Assembly: GCA_000310025.1 (NCBI GenBank) | Contig: FN649727.1 | Coordinates: forward strand, 496,096-546,073 | Direction of reading: 5' to 3' | DNA from: Ectocarpus siliculosus | Lineage: Eukaryota; Sar; Phaeophyceae; Ectocarpales; Ectocarpaceae | DNA length: 49,978 nt | In this document: piece by piece, positions 12,701-24,583 of the stretch | How positions within the stretch are numbered: the first letter of the stretch is position 1 | How the letters are laid out: every line of letters starts with the position of its first letter | Translations under genes and position numbers: made by a program | Notes under the pieces: model-generated | Seen by the model: the letters and a program-made list of their open reading frames with translations, nothing else | What the model was told of the DNA's origin: nothing | Databases searched by the model: none

Positions 12701-14587
12701 GGCATATGCAGATGCACAAAACCAAACGATGCAGCACTGCCCGCTGTACCTCAGCGGGATAGAAAGGTTGATTGGCGCAAGCTGACTGACGCAAGCCGGA
12801 GGCGAGTGTACGCGTGCCTCACTATTTTCGAGTCGAAAAGTTTTGCCGTCGAAAGATGGGAAGGGTATGGGGGAGTTTGGGGGAGGCAGTTGTTTTTTAT
12901 GTACACATTGAACAGGTGTCTGCTGTAAAAGCCTAGGCAGGCCTACCTGTCCATACAAAAATCCACAACAAACAACTGGGTTGTTGCATACTCTAAGATC
13001 CTGCTGAGGAGGTCGGCAATCTGACGGGGGGGTGGTCAGTAGTGTAGTAGATTTATCAAATCCGCCCCATCTCACGAACAGTTTTGCACTCACTCGTCGT
13101 TTGCGTTGGCACGTGAATGCAGGAGCAGTATGTAAGTAGTGCTGGAAGAGCTAGCCATAATGCTGCTTCATCTACATGCAAACTGGATGTACATTATTAG
13201 CTATACCTCACCTGCTCTAGACCACCGGCAAAGATTCAGTAGTAGATATGCTCCGTATTACTCCTCACGAGGGCTGCACGCACTCACGCTACAATATAGG
13301 GCTCCGTTAGCTCTTCGTCAGTTAGCTCAGGTTAGCTCAGGTCACGATATCAGCTCAGTTCAGCATGCACTTCAAGCTTTCAGGTTCTTTCAGTTTCTCA
13401 GGGCCGCATCTAACGACGCGTGGCTTGCCTGGGAGGCGGGGTCCTGCCATTGGGAACCACCTCCCTACCAACGGTTCCAAGATTGGATCACCGCGCCCTC
13501 CACGCCTAGACCGCAAAGTCTAGGCGCTTCATAGTATGCATCCCTCGCCGGGGCAGCCGCCGCTACAACATAGCCAGCCTTCGACAGTAGCTTCAACCTC
13601 TCTCTCGGCACAAAGATAGTTATTGCACGCGCGACTCATAATTTTCGCACAGAGAGCGCGTAGAGAGAGATGCGTTTCTAGTGCATACGTATGTAATGCA
13701 GAGTTTTTCTTATCCCCCTCGCGTGCAATCTGCACACGAGACCTGGCCTTTGATGATGATTTCGACGCCGATCTCCTGTAGGCGGGTACGTTTGCTTCGT
13801 CAAAGCGGTGTTCTGCTGCCCTCGCTCTATTTCGAACACGTATCGACAAGAGACCCGTGATCAATCTTGACACCCGGGCCGCTGCCCCCCAACTTCCGAT
13901 GTCGGTGCAGTTTTTCCCCCACACACAACCAAGAGTGAGTAGTGTGATATGACCAGAAAAGTGGACGACGGCGAACGCAGGCGGTAACAGAACAGCACAG
14001 TTCGAGGGCGCGTTTCTCATGATGGTGGAAGGCGCCGTGCCCTTCGCCAGCAAGCTTGACACCACGCTGAGACAGTTCTAGGGGAAAGCGATAAAAGTGG
14101 GGAATTCGTGCAGTCCCAGGAACCTGAGGAACTTGAGAAAATCGACGAACAAACAAGGCTGTGAATGGCGGTTTTGGCGAGCCTGGTCGAATAAGTTCAC
14201 AGCGGGTCGTGGTGACGGAAGGAAGGGGCCCCGTGCCTTCCACCACCCGGGGCGACTTACAGCGTCCAAACCGTGTTGTTGGGGCCCGGAGATTGGAGAC
14301 GTCTCGTTCCAAGAACGTTCAGAGAACGTTCCCTTTTTTGCCTTGACGTGAGTTTGAGACGTCTGTAATACGAATTGCGGTCTATTCGGGAAATGAATGA
14401 CACGGTCGGATTTGTGTGGGATAAATAAATGTGTTTGACGGGGTGGGGGGGGGTACTCATAGTCGTTCATGCCGTAGTCGTTAGACCATTGACCTCGCAT
14501 CCCTACAAAGCCGGGACGGAGCACGCCGGGTTTTCACCGGACCAGGCTCTCACATCACCAAGCGCGAAGCGCCGTGAGGTATTTGGC
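9792..14587. other. Long gene-poor interval
   Basis: No gene can be supported across about 4.8 kb. Two small plus-strand candidates are recorded. At 11889-12065 a frame reads DQLGKTLLEVQLEKYVDQRD before stopping, possibly a retroelement remnant. At 13991-14081, after an acceptor-like TAACAG, a 29-codon frame reads QFEGAFLMMVEGAVPFASKL and ends TAG, like a terminal exon. Neither has a partner exon. The long minus-strand frames at 12353-13093 and 13529-14065 look non-coding. Short direct repeats of GTTAGCTCAG lie near 13320-13345. Confidence 0.35.
13991..14081 (+). CDS. Possible terminal exon, unidentified gene
   Basis: A frame of 29 codons plus one leading base follows GCGGTAACAG and ends at TAG 14079-14081. 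Its composition (Phe, Glu, Gly, Met, Val) is more protein-like than the surrounding frames. No upstream exon was found and no family is recognised, so it may be chance. Confidence 0.15.
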
Positions 14588-15027
14588 GAGTCGCATGAAG
14601 GGTGCGCTGCATCCTGCTAAGGATGTTCGGCATCTTGTGCTTACTTCCTAGCGTACGGATGACAGCTGTGTATGACTTTATTTATTTTCTGGTGCTTTCA
14701 CTTCCATAGGCAGTTAGTTATAAGCACGGGAGGGGCGGGGGGGGGGGGGGGGGGGGGGGGGGTCCGGATTCGATTATCCCCCCCTACTCTNNNNNNNNNN
14801 NNNNNNNNNNNNNNNNNNNNNNNNNNNNNNNNNNNNNNNNNNNNNNNNNNNNNNNNNNNNNNNNNNNNNNNNNNNNNNNNNNNNNNNNNNGAGTCGCATG
14901 AAGGGTGAGCTGCATCCTGCTAAGGGTTTTCGGCATCTTGTGCTTACTTACTTGCGTACGGATGACAGCTACGTATGACTTAATTTATTTTCTGGTGCTT
15001 TCACTTCCAGAGACAGTTGTAAGCACC
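14588..15027. repeat. Direct duplication flanking an assembly gap
   Basis: The ~140-base segment at 14588-14728 (starting GAGTCGCATGAAGGGTG) recurs at 14891-15027 with scattered substitutions and small indels. A G-run (about 14738-14762) and 100 Ns (14791-14890) lie between the copies. The second copy begins exactly at the end of the Ns. The copies differ at about one base in ten, so they look like two real repeat units rather than the same read placed twice. More units may be hidden in the gap. Confidence 0.75.
14791..14890. other. Assembly gap (100 N)
   Basis: Exactly 100 Ns, the conventional length for a gap of unknown size, directly after a long G-run. Confidence 0.98.
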
Positions 15028-15221
15028 GTGTAACTGCCTCGAGGAAGCTTGACCATTTTAACACAACGTGGTGCGATCATCCCCCGTTGCGCGGAGTGAG
15101 GTTTCTCCACCCTGCACAACATGATCTACTCGACCACCATTATGGTTACCGCCAAAAAAAAAAAACCGAGGTAAAAAAAAAAAAACGGTAACCTGGTTGC
15201 CGAGTTCACGAAGTGAATTGG

Positions 15222-15357
15222 CTTGTTTTACAACGTCGTTGCCAAGCGACGAAAACCCAATCCCTATGGCAAACACCGAGTGGGGGGCTTGTTTTACAAC
15301 GTCGTTGCCAAGCGACGAAAACCCAAACCCCGATGGCAAACACCGGGGGGGGCTGGG
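15222..15357. repeat. 66-bp minisatellite, two clean units
   Basis: Units start at 15222 and 15288. Each runs CTTGTTTTACAACGTCG, then TTGCCAAGCGACGAAAACCC, then AATCCCTATGGC or AAACCCCGATGGC, then AAACACCG and a G-run. The first 44 bases are nearly identical between the copies. Within each unit CGTCG and CGACG can pair across TTGCCAAG. The same family, more decayed, opens the window at 1-200. Confidence 0.8.
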
Positions 15358-16202
15358 GGGGCGCTATTTCGGAGGGGCCCGTGGCAAGGGTTCTAAAACG
15401 GCCTCCGAGTTCGTTCACACTGGTTCGAACGGCACACGATCGATGGTTATCTTTCAAACCGCCAGCTATGGCAGAAAATTCCCCAAAATTCGACTTGTTT
15501 GCAGTGTAAGATGGGTGCCGGGAAAGCGGGGGCTCTCAAGGGAGTTCCAGGTCTTCGGTTCTATGCGGGACGGTCTGTGCCGTGTGGTTGTGCTGTGTCT
15601 TGCAGGGCCCGTACGGAAAGTGCGGTTGGTGCCGGAAAGGGGCAGGGTCGGCAGCACTGGGTCTCGTATCCGCATCCTCTTATTATGGGTTGTGTTGGCT
15701 TGACACCGTTTCGATCGAATGAATGTAATGATTTCTGCCCTCTTCTACGAGCACAGAGAGCACAATGGTTTGGTAAAAATAGAGCAAGAATCCTGAAGAA
15801 GCTTGCTGTCGAGAAACATACAACATGATCATTTTCCGGCGCCATTTTGTTATTATGTCTTGTTGCCGTTGTCCGGGATAATAGCCCCGTGGGAAAGCGC
15901 GGTTGTTTTCTGGTCAAGACCCAAGCGATGTCGACGAGTTGTTACTTCGCGGTCACGTCGTGAAACATCACGAAAAAACGTTCTAGTAACAACGAAGCTA
16001 TTCCAACCTTCCTTCCGGTTGGTCGGTGTGCTACAATGCGTGACTAGTTCTTCGTAGCCACTCGGTGGCACCGTGTACCTAGCGACTGATTTGTGAATTA
16101 AATAAGCAGCGGAAGTGCCCAACTTTACCCGCGTCGCGCTGGCCCCTCTAGGTACCATGGAAGGAAAATGATATTGTGCCAACCTTCCCCCATAACTAGA
16201 TA
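15358..16202. other. Intergenic, no supported gene
   Basis: No protein or RNA gene is recognised. The sequence lies between the minisatellite and a SINE-like element. Open frames at 15466-15700 overlap on both strands without motifs. Confidence 0.45.
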
Positions 16203-16410
16203 GCCGGTCGCCCCGGTGGTCTATCAATAGTGGCATCCTCGTAAACCGCTAGTCGCAGAGGTCGTGAGTTCGAATCCCGATGGGGTGAAAAATTTATAAA
16301 ATTTGCGGGTGAAAGCGAAATATAGCTGAAAAGCTCTCGTGAGTACCAAACGTTAGCACCGTTGACGAGGGAATGTGACGGCTGGACCCTTGTCGCGATA
16401 AAAAAAAAAA
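16203..16410 (+). mobile_element. tRNA-derived SINE-like element with poly(A) tail
   Basis: The head starts GCCGGTCGCCCCGGTGGTCT, shared base for base with the element at 44033-44347. It holds an A-box-like TGGTCTATCAAT (16217-16228) and a B box GAGTTCGAATCCC (16266-16278), spaced as in a tRNA. The body runs to an 11-base A-run at 16400-16410. The cloverleaf is imperfect (two mismatches in the T stem), so this is not a working tRNA gene. No clear target-site duplication is seen. The arrangement of RNA polymerase III promoter, body and A-tail is that of a SINE. Confidence 0.65.
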
Positions 16411-17214
16411 TCAGCACGCACCGCAGGAGGAAGGTGGGTCATGAAAACAAATAAAAAGAAGAAAAAAGCCCTGGTGTTTACCCTCTCCTGTGTGACCCTG
16501 GATGGTTGTAGTTGTACGAAAAAATACACTGAAAAGTGTAGTACTCTACATACATACGCTGAAAAGTGTAGTCTCACCACGAAAAATGGGGGGACTGTCG
16601 CCATAATAAATAAGACCAAAACATAACACATCACACACACAAATAACCGGCGACCGATCGTGGTCTACCACCGTTCCGCCCTTGTACAAGCGTTTCTTCT
16701 GCACAACAGACAGGTGCACGCGTACGCCGCCACCTACTACGTTCTCGCGCCATCAAACCTGACTAGCTGCGGCAACGAAGCCAACCGTAATAGCCCGAAA
16801 CAACCAAGAACAACAAAAAAGTATGCGACTGACTACATCTGCATAGTTTATCAGTTCAAATCGACTTCAACACACACGTCCAGTGTACAAACATTTAATT
16901 CTTCCACCGGCACCTAATTCGATAAGTCGCACGCACTTTTTTACGCTCTCTAACTAGAATGGATCGCCTCATGTTGCGACAAAAATTGTCTTCTTTCACT
17001 TCCAAAGATACCTCCACAGAACCTACCATTGACTGTTTCTTACATTTGTTTTTTCTTTTGTTTTTGCTCTTATTCTTAGCAAGGAGGAGACCCCTGCCCA
17101 CACTTATACGGAATTTCAATCTTCATCCGCTTTCGTGTACCGTTTCAATGCCGGTTAGCGTCGCCACTAGGGATAGGCACCAGAAGTCGATCGGCCCAAA
17201 ACCGATCCGACCCA
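16411..17214. other. Intergenic or 3' flank, no supported gene
   Basis: A-rich to T-rich sequence downstream of the minus-strand orphan gene. A small duplication of CACTGAAAAGTGTAGT / CGCTGAAAAGTGTAGT occurs near 16528-16573. CGATCGG...CCGATCC near 17190-17212 forms a short inverted repeat. No coding potential is recognised. Confidence 0.4.
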
Positions 17215-17302
17215 GGTAGTGTGGGATTTGAACCCAACTAAAACCCCCTGTCACGAGCGAGGTAGCTCCCCGGCTAGTCTGCCCGGAACCTACCTCGCTC
17301 GT
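17215..17302 (-). repeat. tRNA-like remnant with 13-bp perfect hairpin
   Basis: On the minus strand a B box GGTTCAAATCC (17224-17234) follows CAGACTAGCCGG (17270-17281), which resembles the A box TGGTCTAGTTGG of the SINE-like elements. A six-base acceptor-like stem AGGTAG/CTACCT can form, but no acceptable anticodon arm can be drawn. ACGAGCGAGGTAG (17253-17265) and CTACCTCGCTCGT (17290-17302) are perfect reverse complements 24 bases apart. The region lies 24 bases beyond the stop of the next gene, so it would fall in its 3' UTR. Confidence 0.4.
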
Positions 17303-17325
17303 CCCCCCCACCTCCCCACACACCC

Positions 17326-20300
17326 CTATGCGCTTTGTTCGGTGAACTTGACGGACACACCGGTTGCGCCGAAGAAGGCGCCGCGCGCTATGTCCGACGG
17401 CGAAAGCGTGCGGAGCAAGCCGTTCAAGACCGCGGTACGAACGCGCTTGTCGGTCTGGTCGAAAAAGTTCTCGAGCTCCTGGTCGGTGCGGGTGTCGGAG
17501 AGGCCTGACTGGTCGGCGAGGATGCGTATGAAGTGCAGAGACCCCGGGCAGGAGAGGCCTTCCGGCAAGGCCTCGTTCAGAAGGACGACGAGAGCGAGCA
17601 GCTGAGTCTTGGCGTCTTCGTCGCTTGTCTCACCAAATATGTCGCTACCGCCGTCACCCCTGCCCTCCGACGAGGTCTTCGTGATCGCCAGCATCGCGTC
17701 TGTCGCCGTGTTGAAGTCATAGGCGGGGCTCTCCTCCGTCCCAGATTCTTGCAGTCGACAGATGGAGTCCCCCACGCACGCCGCGGGGAGAAGGCAGATC
17801 TGTTCATTGGTCAGCCCGTCCATGAATCCCGGCACGCCGCCGGCCACTCCGAGGGTCATGGCCGCAAGCGTGACGGTGTGCGTCGGCGCATCGATCGCGT
17901 CCGCGATCTTCCCGATGACCGACAGAGCCCACTTGGCCTGGCCTTCCTCAACGTTCTCGTAACCCGCCCTGCATCTGGGGTACTCCATCTCTTCGAGGCA
18001 GAGGAAGGCGCCCATCCTCGCGTCGCAGTCTAGGTCGTCGCTGCCGTCGTCGTCGTCGTCGCGAGTGCTGCCGAGCCCATCTCTGCTGGACTCGCTGCCC
18101 GTGTTGTTGGGCTCGTCGTGCAGTCCCCGTGCCGAGGCGTCGTCCTCGTCAGCGTCGCCGGAAGAAGAACCGCTGCTGCTGCTGCTGCGCTCGTCGCCGT
18201 CGCTCTCAACGCCGTCGGAGCTGCCGCTGAGAGCAGCAAGGCCAGCGAAAGCGCGCAGCAGGTCGTTGAGGGGGTCGCGATCGATGTGGCCGGCCGAAGG
18301 CGGCGGTGGAGGCTCGTCGTCGTCTCCGTCCTCGCTTCCGGCGTCACTGTCGCCGCGACCATCATCGTGCTCGTTCTCTCCCGCGCTGTCGACGGCGACG
18401 GAGCTGTCGTCCGTGCCGTCGCTGTCGTCCTGGAACGCGTGCTGGAGTGGCTGCTGCTGCTGGCGCGATCGCACTTCCAGCGGGCCAAATGAGGCGGACC
18501 CGTGCGGCGCTCCGATGCTCAGACGCACGGACGGGTCGACGTCCATCTGGCTTGAGATGATGTTCACGGCCTGGAATGAATGGTAGACAAGGAGGCAAGG
18601 GTCAAAACCATAAGCGGTGTAGGGTTGTCAGGCCCGTAGGGCTGCGAGAAGGAACAACCAATTTTTGCTTGGGCAATACCGATAGAGCACTATTATAAAT
18701 CTGTTGTGTACATGTAAAGGCGGCACGGTTGCGGCTGTGTTTGTTTACTATGTGCATATACTCAAACGTACGTACGTTCTCTTGATCCGTATATTCCTTA
18801 CGTAGTCGTTTGGCGGAGGTAGGTGTAGTTTTGAATCAATGGGCCTGAGTTTTGAGGGCAATTTCGGGATAGTTTCGGTCGAACTACATTGTTGTGCAGT
18901 CCCCGGCTATTGACGTGGTGTCTCGACGTAGCTAGTGGTATGGACGCCGCTGTTTCATTGTTCCAAATACCAGTCGTATTAAAGCTACTATTGTCAACGA
19001 ACGGCAAATAATACCTATATACACTGTGATATTGGCAATCATGTACATATCACTTTATTAACCTATTCTTCGTTATCTCATGCTGGCAGGGATGGACTGA
19101 TTGACCTGCGGTGCTGTTGACACCCGCCTAGCTCTGCGTATGATGCAGCAGAGGTCCGACACTTCGTCTATTCTCTCCAACGCCCCCCCGTGCCAAACAA
19201 CAAAGCAAGCTTGTTTGATGTCAGCAGTGACGTCGAGACTCACGAGTGCCCTGTAAAGGATGGGTGATGACAGCCTGAAAAACACCAGCTGGCTCAAGAT
19301 GGTTTCCACCGTGCCGGAGGGTGAGTGGGGGACACGTGCCTCACGGCGTTCGGGGCTAGCGGTGGTGGCGACTGCTTGAAATGGGGCGAAGGGATGCGGG
19401 TGGAGGGAGGGAGAGGGTGGTGGACATGGGAGCTGACGTCATTGTTGATTCAAAAGTGTTTCGTCGCAATGGCATCGGTCGCCGTAAGAATTTCTTTCAT
19501 GTCGATGGTCCCATGTCGTCAGTGGTGGAAAGCTTTTTCATCACGATTCTTGGACAACGAACACTTTACAAGCATATCGTCAACTTTTCATCTACCTGAA
19601 GAACAGTACGATTGGGTGGAGAGTAGATCGATTCAGGCGAATTTTCTTCGCGTGTGTTCGAAGGGTATGAGGAATATACATGTGACCCAAACTGCGAACG
19701 ACGGTTAAAGAAAGCGGCGAGAACAAAAAAAATAAATCTTACCGGTGGGCATGTACCCGTAGGGCACGATCTGTCCGCCCCCGTAGGGTTCCCCGGCCCC
19801 ACTTGGCGGCTCGCTTCTTGTTGAAGCCTCCGCATCGAGATTCAGCGCAACCCCGGACGGCATCACCACCTCCTGGTCAAGCGCGACACCTGCCGGTGGA
19901 GGAGAGTGCGTCGTCGATGCTCCCCCCTCTGCGGCTATCTCGGCGGGTCCGGGTGTGTTGGTCACCTCGTCGAGCACAAGGCTGGCTCGCCTAGGGGCTG
20001 GCTGTGCTGTCGTTGGGCCGTCCATGACATCGGTGCACGCCAACGGGGCTGGTGCGGAGACACCGTTCTCCCTGTCTCCTTGGATTCGTTCCGTGCTCGA
20101 GTCCGACCTATCACGAGGTGGCGGTCAGCAAGGGCGGAGATAATACGAACACCGTTGGTGGAGGAACGGACGGAGGGAGGTCGGAACTCGTCGTCGCTTG
20201 CTGTACCCCAAGGGTGGGTGAGGAAGGTTGTTCCGCCGTAAAAATAACGAGAACATTCATCGGGAGGCCAGGCGTGATAGACGGTTTGGCGAACAGCTAT

Positions 20301-21720
20301 TTACTCACCGCTTCCTAGTCAGGGGCGCCTCCTCTTCATCATCGTCCGAGCTGGACCACCTCTCGTCCGCGGCCTCGACGATGGTGAACATGTCCTCCTT
20401 CGACGATGAAGAAGGTGTCTCCTCCGACAGCGCCGCCGCCGCCGCCGCCGCCGCCGCCGTCGTACCCTGGACCGATTCCTTCAAGAGCGACGAGGATAGC
20501 GGTGATGTTGACGTGTCAAAGCCCGGGGTGGTGCTGTTGGCGTGTCCGACGATGGCAATGCTGGCAACGTTGCTTGGTTGTGCTCCGTTCGATGAACGCC
20601 GTTCTTGACCGCATGACGACGGAGATGGCGTCTCGACGATGCGGCTCCCGGGCAAGGAGACGGGGAGAAGGTCGGATCGCTCATCGTGCGAGAGATGTTC
20701 CCGTTGCTGTTGCTTGCTCGTGGACGTTCGGTCGACGGCTGACGTCGGGATGTCTTCCCCTCCAACAGCGATGTCGGCTTGGGAAGACGACGGGGACGGG
20801 GTGCTGCTGGGTGAAGCCGATCCGTTGCTAGTCTTTCCGTCGTCGTGGAGAGCTGCGTCGATGATACCTATCATCAGTTCGAAGGCAGCCCCCGCAGCAG
20901 ATGACCCCTGCCACCACACATGATTGACGGCCAGGCCAAAGGCGGGTGAGCGCGGGAAACGTTAGAGACGATGTCAACACGAGAGAACAAAAACAAAAAA
21001 TCGCGAAGCTTCCGAACGTAGCGAGAACAAGACAAATGCACCATCATCGCTGTGCTCACACTCCTCATAACCCGATGCCCCTACCTTTCTGGCTTCCTCG
21101 CTGGAGATGTCCTGAGCGTGGAACTTGAGCAGACGGGCGTGATCCGGTCGAGCTTTTCCCACCGCACCAGCAGACTCGAGCAGAAGTTTCAGCAGCTGTC
21201 GGACGTTCTGCTTGCCTTTGGCGGCCCAGCACTGAAGGGTTTTCGCCTTCACTGCATCGCTCCCATCGGTTGCCTTCGCCAAACACCTCCCGCTCTTGAT
21301 GCTGGGCTTCGCCGCACCCCTCATCTTGTTTTTCTTCTTTGCCTCTTTGGTGGCAGCTTTCAGGAGAGCGATGGCGCTCTTCCGTTCTGCCGCCGTGACC
21401 GTCGTGGAACCGCGGGTTCGACAAGCAGCACCTGGAGCAACTTGGCCTGGAGTCCTGCAGTTGACTGTTGAGTCGCCACAGTTGCCGCCGCTTCCCGCGC
21501 CGCTGTCGTTGTTGGCGGCCGCACCGGCCTTGACGACAGCAACAAACAGCATCAACAAATAACCTACCTGCTGCACAATGCCGGCCGGTGTGCCCATTAG
21601 GATGTGCAACAGCTCGTGGAGCTGCTTCGGAGTTGGGCCGTGGGCGGCAGGCTCGAGGACGCCGACCCTGTTGGGGTTACCGCCCTGCTCCCTCGCCTCA
21701 TCACGGGTCGCTCGTGACAT
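17326..21720 (-). CDS. Uncharacterised 1036-residue acidic, low-complexity protein
   Basis: Exons are 21085-21720, 20309-20907, 19743-20107, 19106-19371 and 17326-18570. All phases agree (3111 coding bases). The start is ATG 21718-21720 and the stop TAG at 17326-17328. The exon-4 acceptor has a strong pyrimidine tract. The N-terminal ~210 residues are ordered and helical-looking, with PTPKQLHELLHILMGTPAG, a Lys/Ala-rich stretch and QNVRQLLKLLLESAG. Residues 210-500 are Ser/Thr/Pro-rich with an alanine run (GCC/GCG codons). The last exon starts with an Asp/Glu/Ser/Gly-rich stretch containing five prolines in a row, then an ordered C-terminus (WALSVIGKIADAIDAPTHTV, LHFIRILADQSGLSD). No signal peptide, membrane helix or catalytic motif is visible and I recognise no family. 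The two folded ends joined by long acidic linkers suggest a scaffold or regulatory protein; that is inference. Confidence 0.75.
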
Positions 21721-22328
21721 ATTATTGCCCTGCGTTTTGAATTTCTTTTTTCCTTCGGAAAGCGAAAGCGAGGGTATTGGGAACGCACGGTAAAGACAAG
21801 AAGAGAGCCCCGACCGAACGATCGTTTAGTCAGATGAGACATGTCCGGAAACGCGTGCAGCAAGTCAGTGAAAAAGGCTCCGTAATGTAAGCCACCAGGT
21901 GCTACGGGTCCCTATCGGCTCTTAGGTCAGGGGCATTTGGAGGCCGAGTGAGTGCGGACAGGGTGCAGCAACGGCTTTGGAACACCACACATACTCTCGC
22001 TGGAAGGCTGCTCTCAAACACTCTCTGGCAAACTCGAGAGAGTTGTGGAGTTGGTACTACTGTACGACTGATACCTCGCTGTTGTAGAAAAATTGGTGTA
22101 GTACGATCGAGTTCTTCGAAGGGACGCTTCTGTGCGTGCACACCACACCTACCTCACTCACTTACCGTTCTTCTCGAAGTAACGTGTACACTGTGGTACA
22201 GTAGCGATTTACCAGTCGTTGTTTCTGGTGTGGAGTCTCTGTGTGAGAAGTGTGAAGTGTCGTCTGTGTGCTCTCTCTGCAGGGTTTGAGCTGGCTGGAT
22301 CTTTAATCTGGTGGTAAGCTGGTAAAGT

Positions 22329-22433
22329 GGGTTGAACCAAGCAAATAGAGTTGGAAGTTGATTCGTAGAGGGGTTGCACCGAGCAAATAGAGTTGGTTGC
22401 ACCGGGCAAAATAGAGTTGGTTGCACCGAGCAT
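22329..22433. repeat. Short tandem repeat, 22-24-bp unit, about 3.5 copies
   Basis: The unit is GGTTGCACCGAGCAAATAGA followed by GTT, with one diverged first copy (GGTTGAACCAAGCAAATAGA) and a 17-base spacer after it. The later copies are nearly identical. Confidence 0.75.
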
Positions 22434-24583
22434 GGCGTGTGTTTGATCATGTAACAAGAGGCTGTCAGGTGCCTGCTTGCACAGGAAAATCTCTCCTCCA
22501 AACGTCTTCCATTGGTCTACTTATCCTGCTCGAAGGGCGTCCTACAACGATCGTGTTCGGAACGTTGAGATCATGCGGCGAATCTGTTACCGTTGAGCGC
22601 TGGTGCCTGATTTCCTGAACGACATGAAAAAAAAAGTCCAGCAACAACAGTTTCTTCTCCGCACCCTCTCGGGAGAGACTTCAACGCATCCCTTCGATTG
22701 CTATTTTCTCGAACGCGTGTTCTTTCTGTGATTGTTTTGTATTTTGTAATATGCAGTTGTCATCGTTAAGTATATCTCTCCCATATCACAAAACGTCTAG
22801 TTACTGCTGCAGCATTGGTCGGGCCGACTTTGCACAGCACGCGTTTGTTGCGAAAGCACTGTAGGAATAGGGCCAGTTTGCACGCCGCATAGTGTGACGG
22901 TGAGAGCAACAAGGAATGCCGTAACGACGTAGTAAGATCTCGTGTTATGCTGGCACGCGTAGTCTGTACTGCCGCGTGGCAAGGCAAATCCACAAGACCA
23001 CCGTAGCTACACGGCTTTGGGCCAATGACGACAGAAAAATGTACCCTTGGTGAGCGAAAGCACCTCTCGTCTCCGCTGACTGGTGGTTTGGGGTTCTGGA
23101 CTGTCGACTCCATCCCGTAGGCATATCCTACACACACAGTTATGAGTCTCAAGGTGGCGGCGCACCACCTTATTTTGTGCGTGAGGCGAGCTACTCCGGG
23201 AGGGGGGGAGTCCACGCCCGTTGCACGTACACCACATCCCGTTCGACTGTGGGTATATCTCGAATGGGTAGTCTTTCTGTGTGTGTATTTATTTATTTTT
23301 CCGTACGTTGCAACGGAAGTCGAAACAGAAAGAAAAAATAGCCGTTTCAGATCGAAACGACACAACCAGACCCTGCTGGGCTGCGATTGCGCCGCATGTT
23401 AAGTTGTACGACGACAGCCAGACCGTGCGACCTGTTACACCACAACGTTTCGTTACAACACATAGCTGGGTGTCGTGGATGGCAAGGGGTAGGTGCGACC
23501 ATGTTGATGCTGAAAGGCTCCCTGCCAGGTGTGCGCCAACATATAAGGGCGCCTTCGTTTTTGTGAAGATCTTTCATCAGACGGAAAGAGAGAGGATGAT
23601 GTGTGTATTACCGCAATACGCTGCTCGGGATTGACGGGTAGCATGAGGGTTGCTGTTGCTAAGGAGGCTTGACCCCAGGCTATGTCGCGCCAGGAGCCCC
23701 AAAATTACACCTTGTTTTGCACTGTTGATCGGACGATTGTTAGGTCAAACTTGACTGCTTGTGTTCAAACACACCACAACATACAATGTTTGTTTCCAGC
23801 TCTCTCACCCTCGCCCCTGAAGCACCGCAGCAGAGGCAGCAGGGGCAGGAGGCTATGCTTCAGTACAGATACTGGTCTTAGACCAGACTAGGAAGGGTTG
23901 GTCTCACTCTTTGGGCATCATGGGCATGCCGATTACACAAAGATAACCGTCTATTGTAGTGCGCAGTGCCGTACGCATGCTCAGCCAACCCTCAGAATCC
24001 CAACCTGGTACCTTGACTATATACAGGTAAGCACCAAGCTCACTTCACTTTCAGGCGCCGCCTCCGCGTGGTAGAGTGCGCAAAACCCTTTCAACAGCAA
24101 TGGTTTATAGAAACGCATGAGGTAAGGAAGGCCTTACAAATTACAACGATAGTCTTTTTCGCACGCACTTGGCCTATAAAATGCTCCCAACAGCGTCTCC
24201 TTGCTGAAAGCAAACTACTTTCTTTCATGGTGGAGCAGCCTGGGGCGGCCAGATCATTGCAGTCATATCTACTCCGACGCGACAATCAATTGGAGATGAC
24301 ACCCTAAGGTGTAGGCACCGCTCGCGCGCCCCTATTTCTACGATGTCTGTAGAACATCTCGGACTATCGCCGCGAAAAAGTCCTTGAACGTCGCCGCTAT
24401 CTCTGCTCTGGACAGAGGCCGGTCTTCCAGCAAGGTCGCTTCGAAGAAAAACGCCTGCAAGGTTTTCATTCGTTCGGAAGAAGTGAGAAACAGACAGGCA
24501 ACATGAGACTGCGTCCAGCAAACCGACGAGAAGCGGTGAGTAAATCACTCGACACGCTGCCGTCCATGATTCCGCCGGCGGAG

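Noticed and set aside
12353-13093. 246-codon open frame on the minus strand
   Set aside because: It has no internal Met, starts at GTG, is Ser/Pro/Gln/Cys mixed without any domain, and lacks splice context; likely chance.
13529-14312. Overlapping 178- and 161-codon minus-strand frames
   Set aside because: Different frames over the same bases, no motif in either, and a plus-strand alternative at 13991-14081 is no weaker.
15226-15310. A 15-base match to the start of lacZ-alpha (GTTTTACAACGTCGT), twice, hinting at vector contamination
   Set aside because: The match stops after 15 bases, recurs as part of a 66-bp tandem unit, and no other vector sequence is seen.
16203-16290. Functional tRNA gene
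   Set aside because: Two mismatches in the T stem, poor D and anticodon arms, and an A-tailed body downstream indicate a SINE head.
18065-18586. Plus-strand Ser/Leu-rich frames opposite the orphan gene's last exon
   Set aside because: They are antisense shadows of Asp/Glu/Ser-rich codons in the minus-strand exon.
21085-21567. An intron starting at GTAGGT (21567) in the first exon of the orphan gene
   Set aside because: No acceptor in the right phase gives an intron of normal length; reading straight through keeps the frame open.
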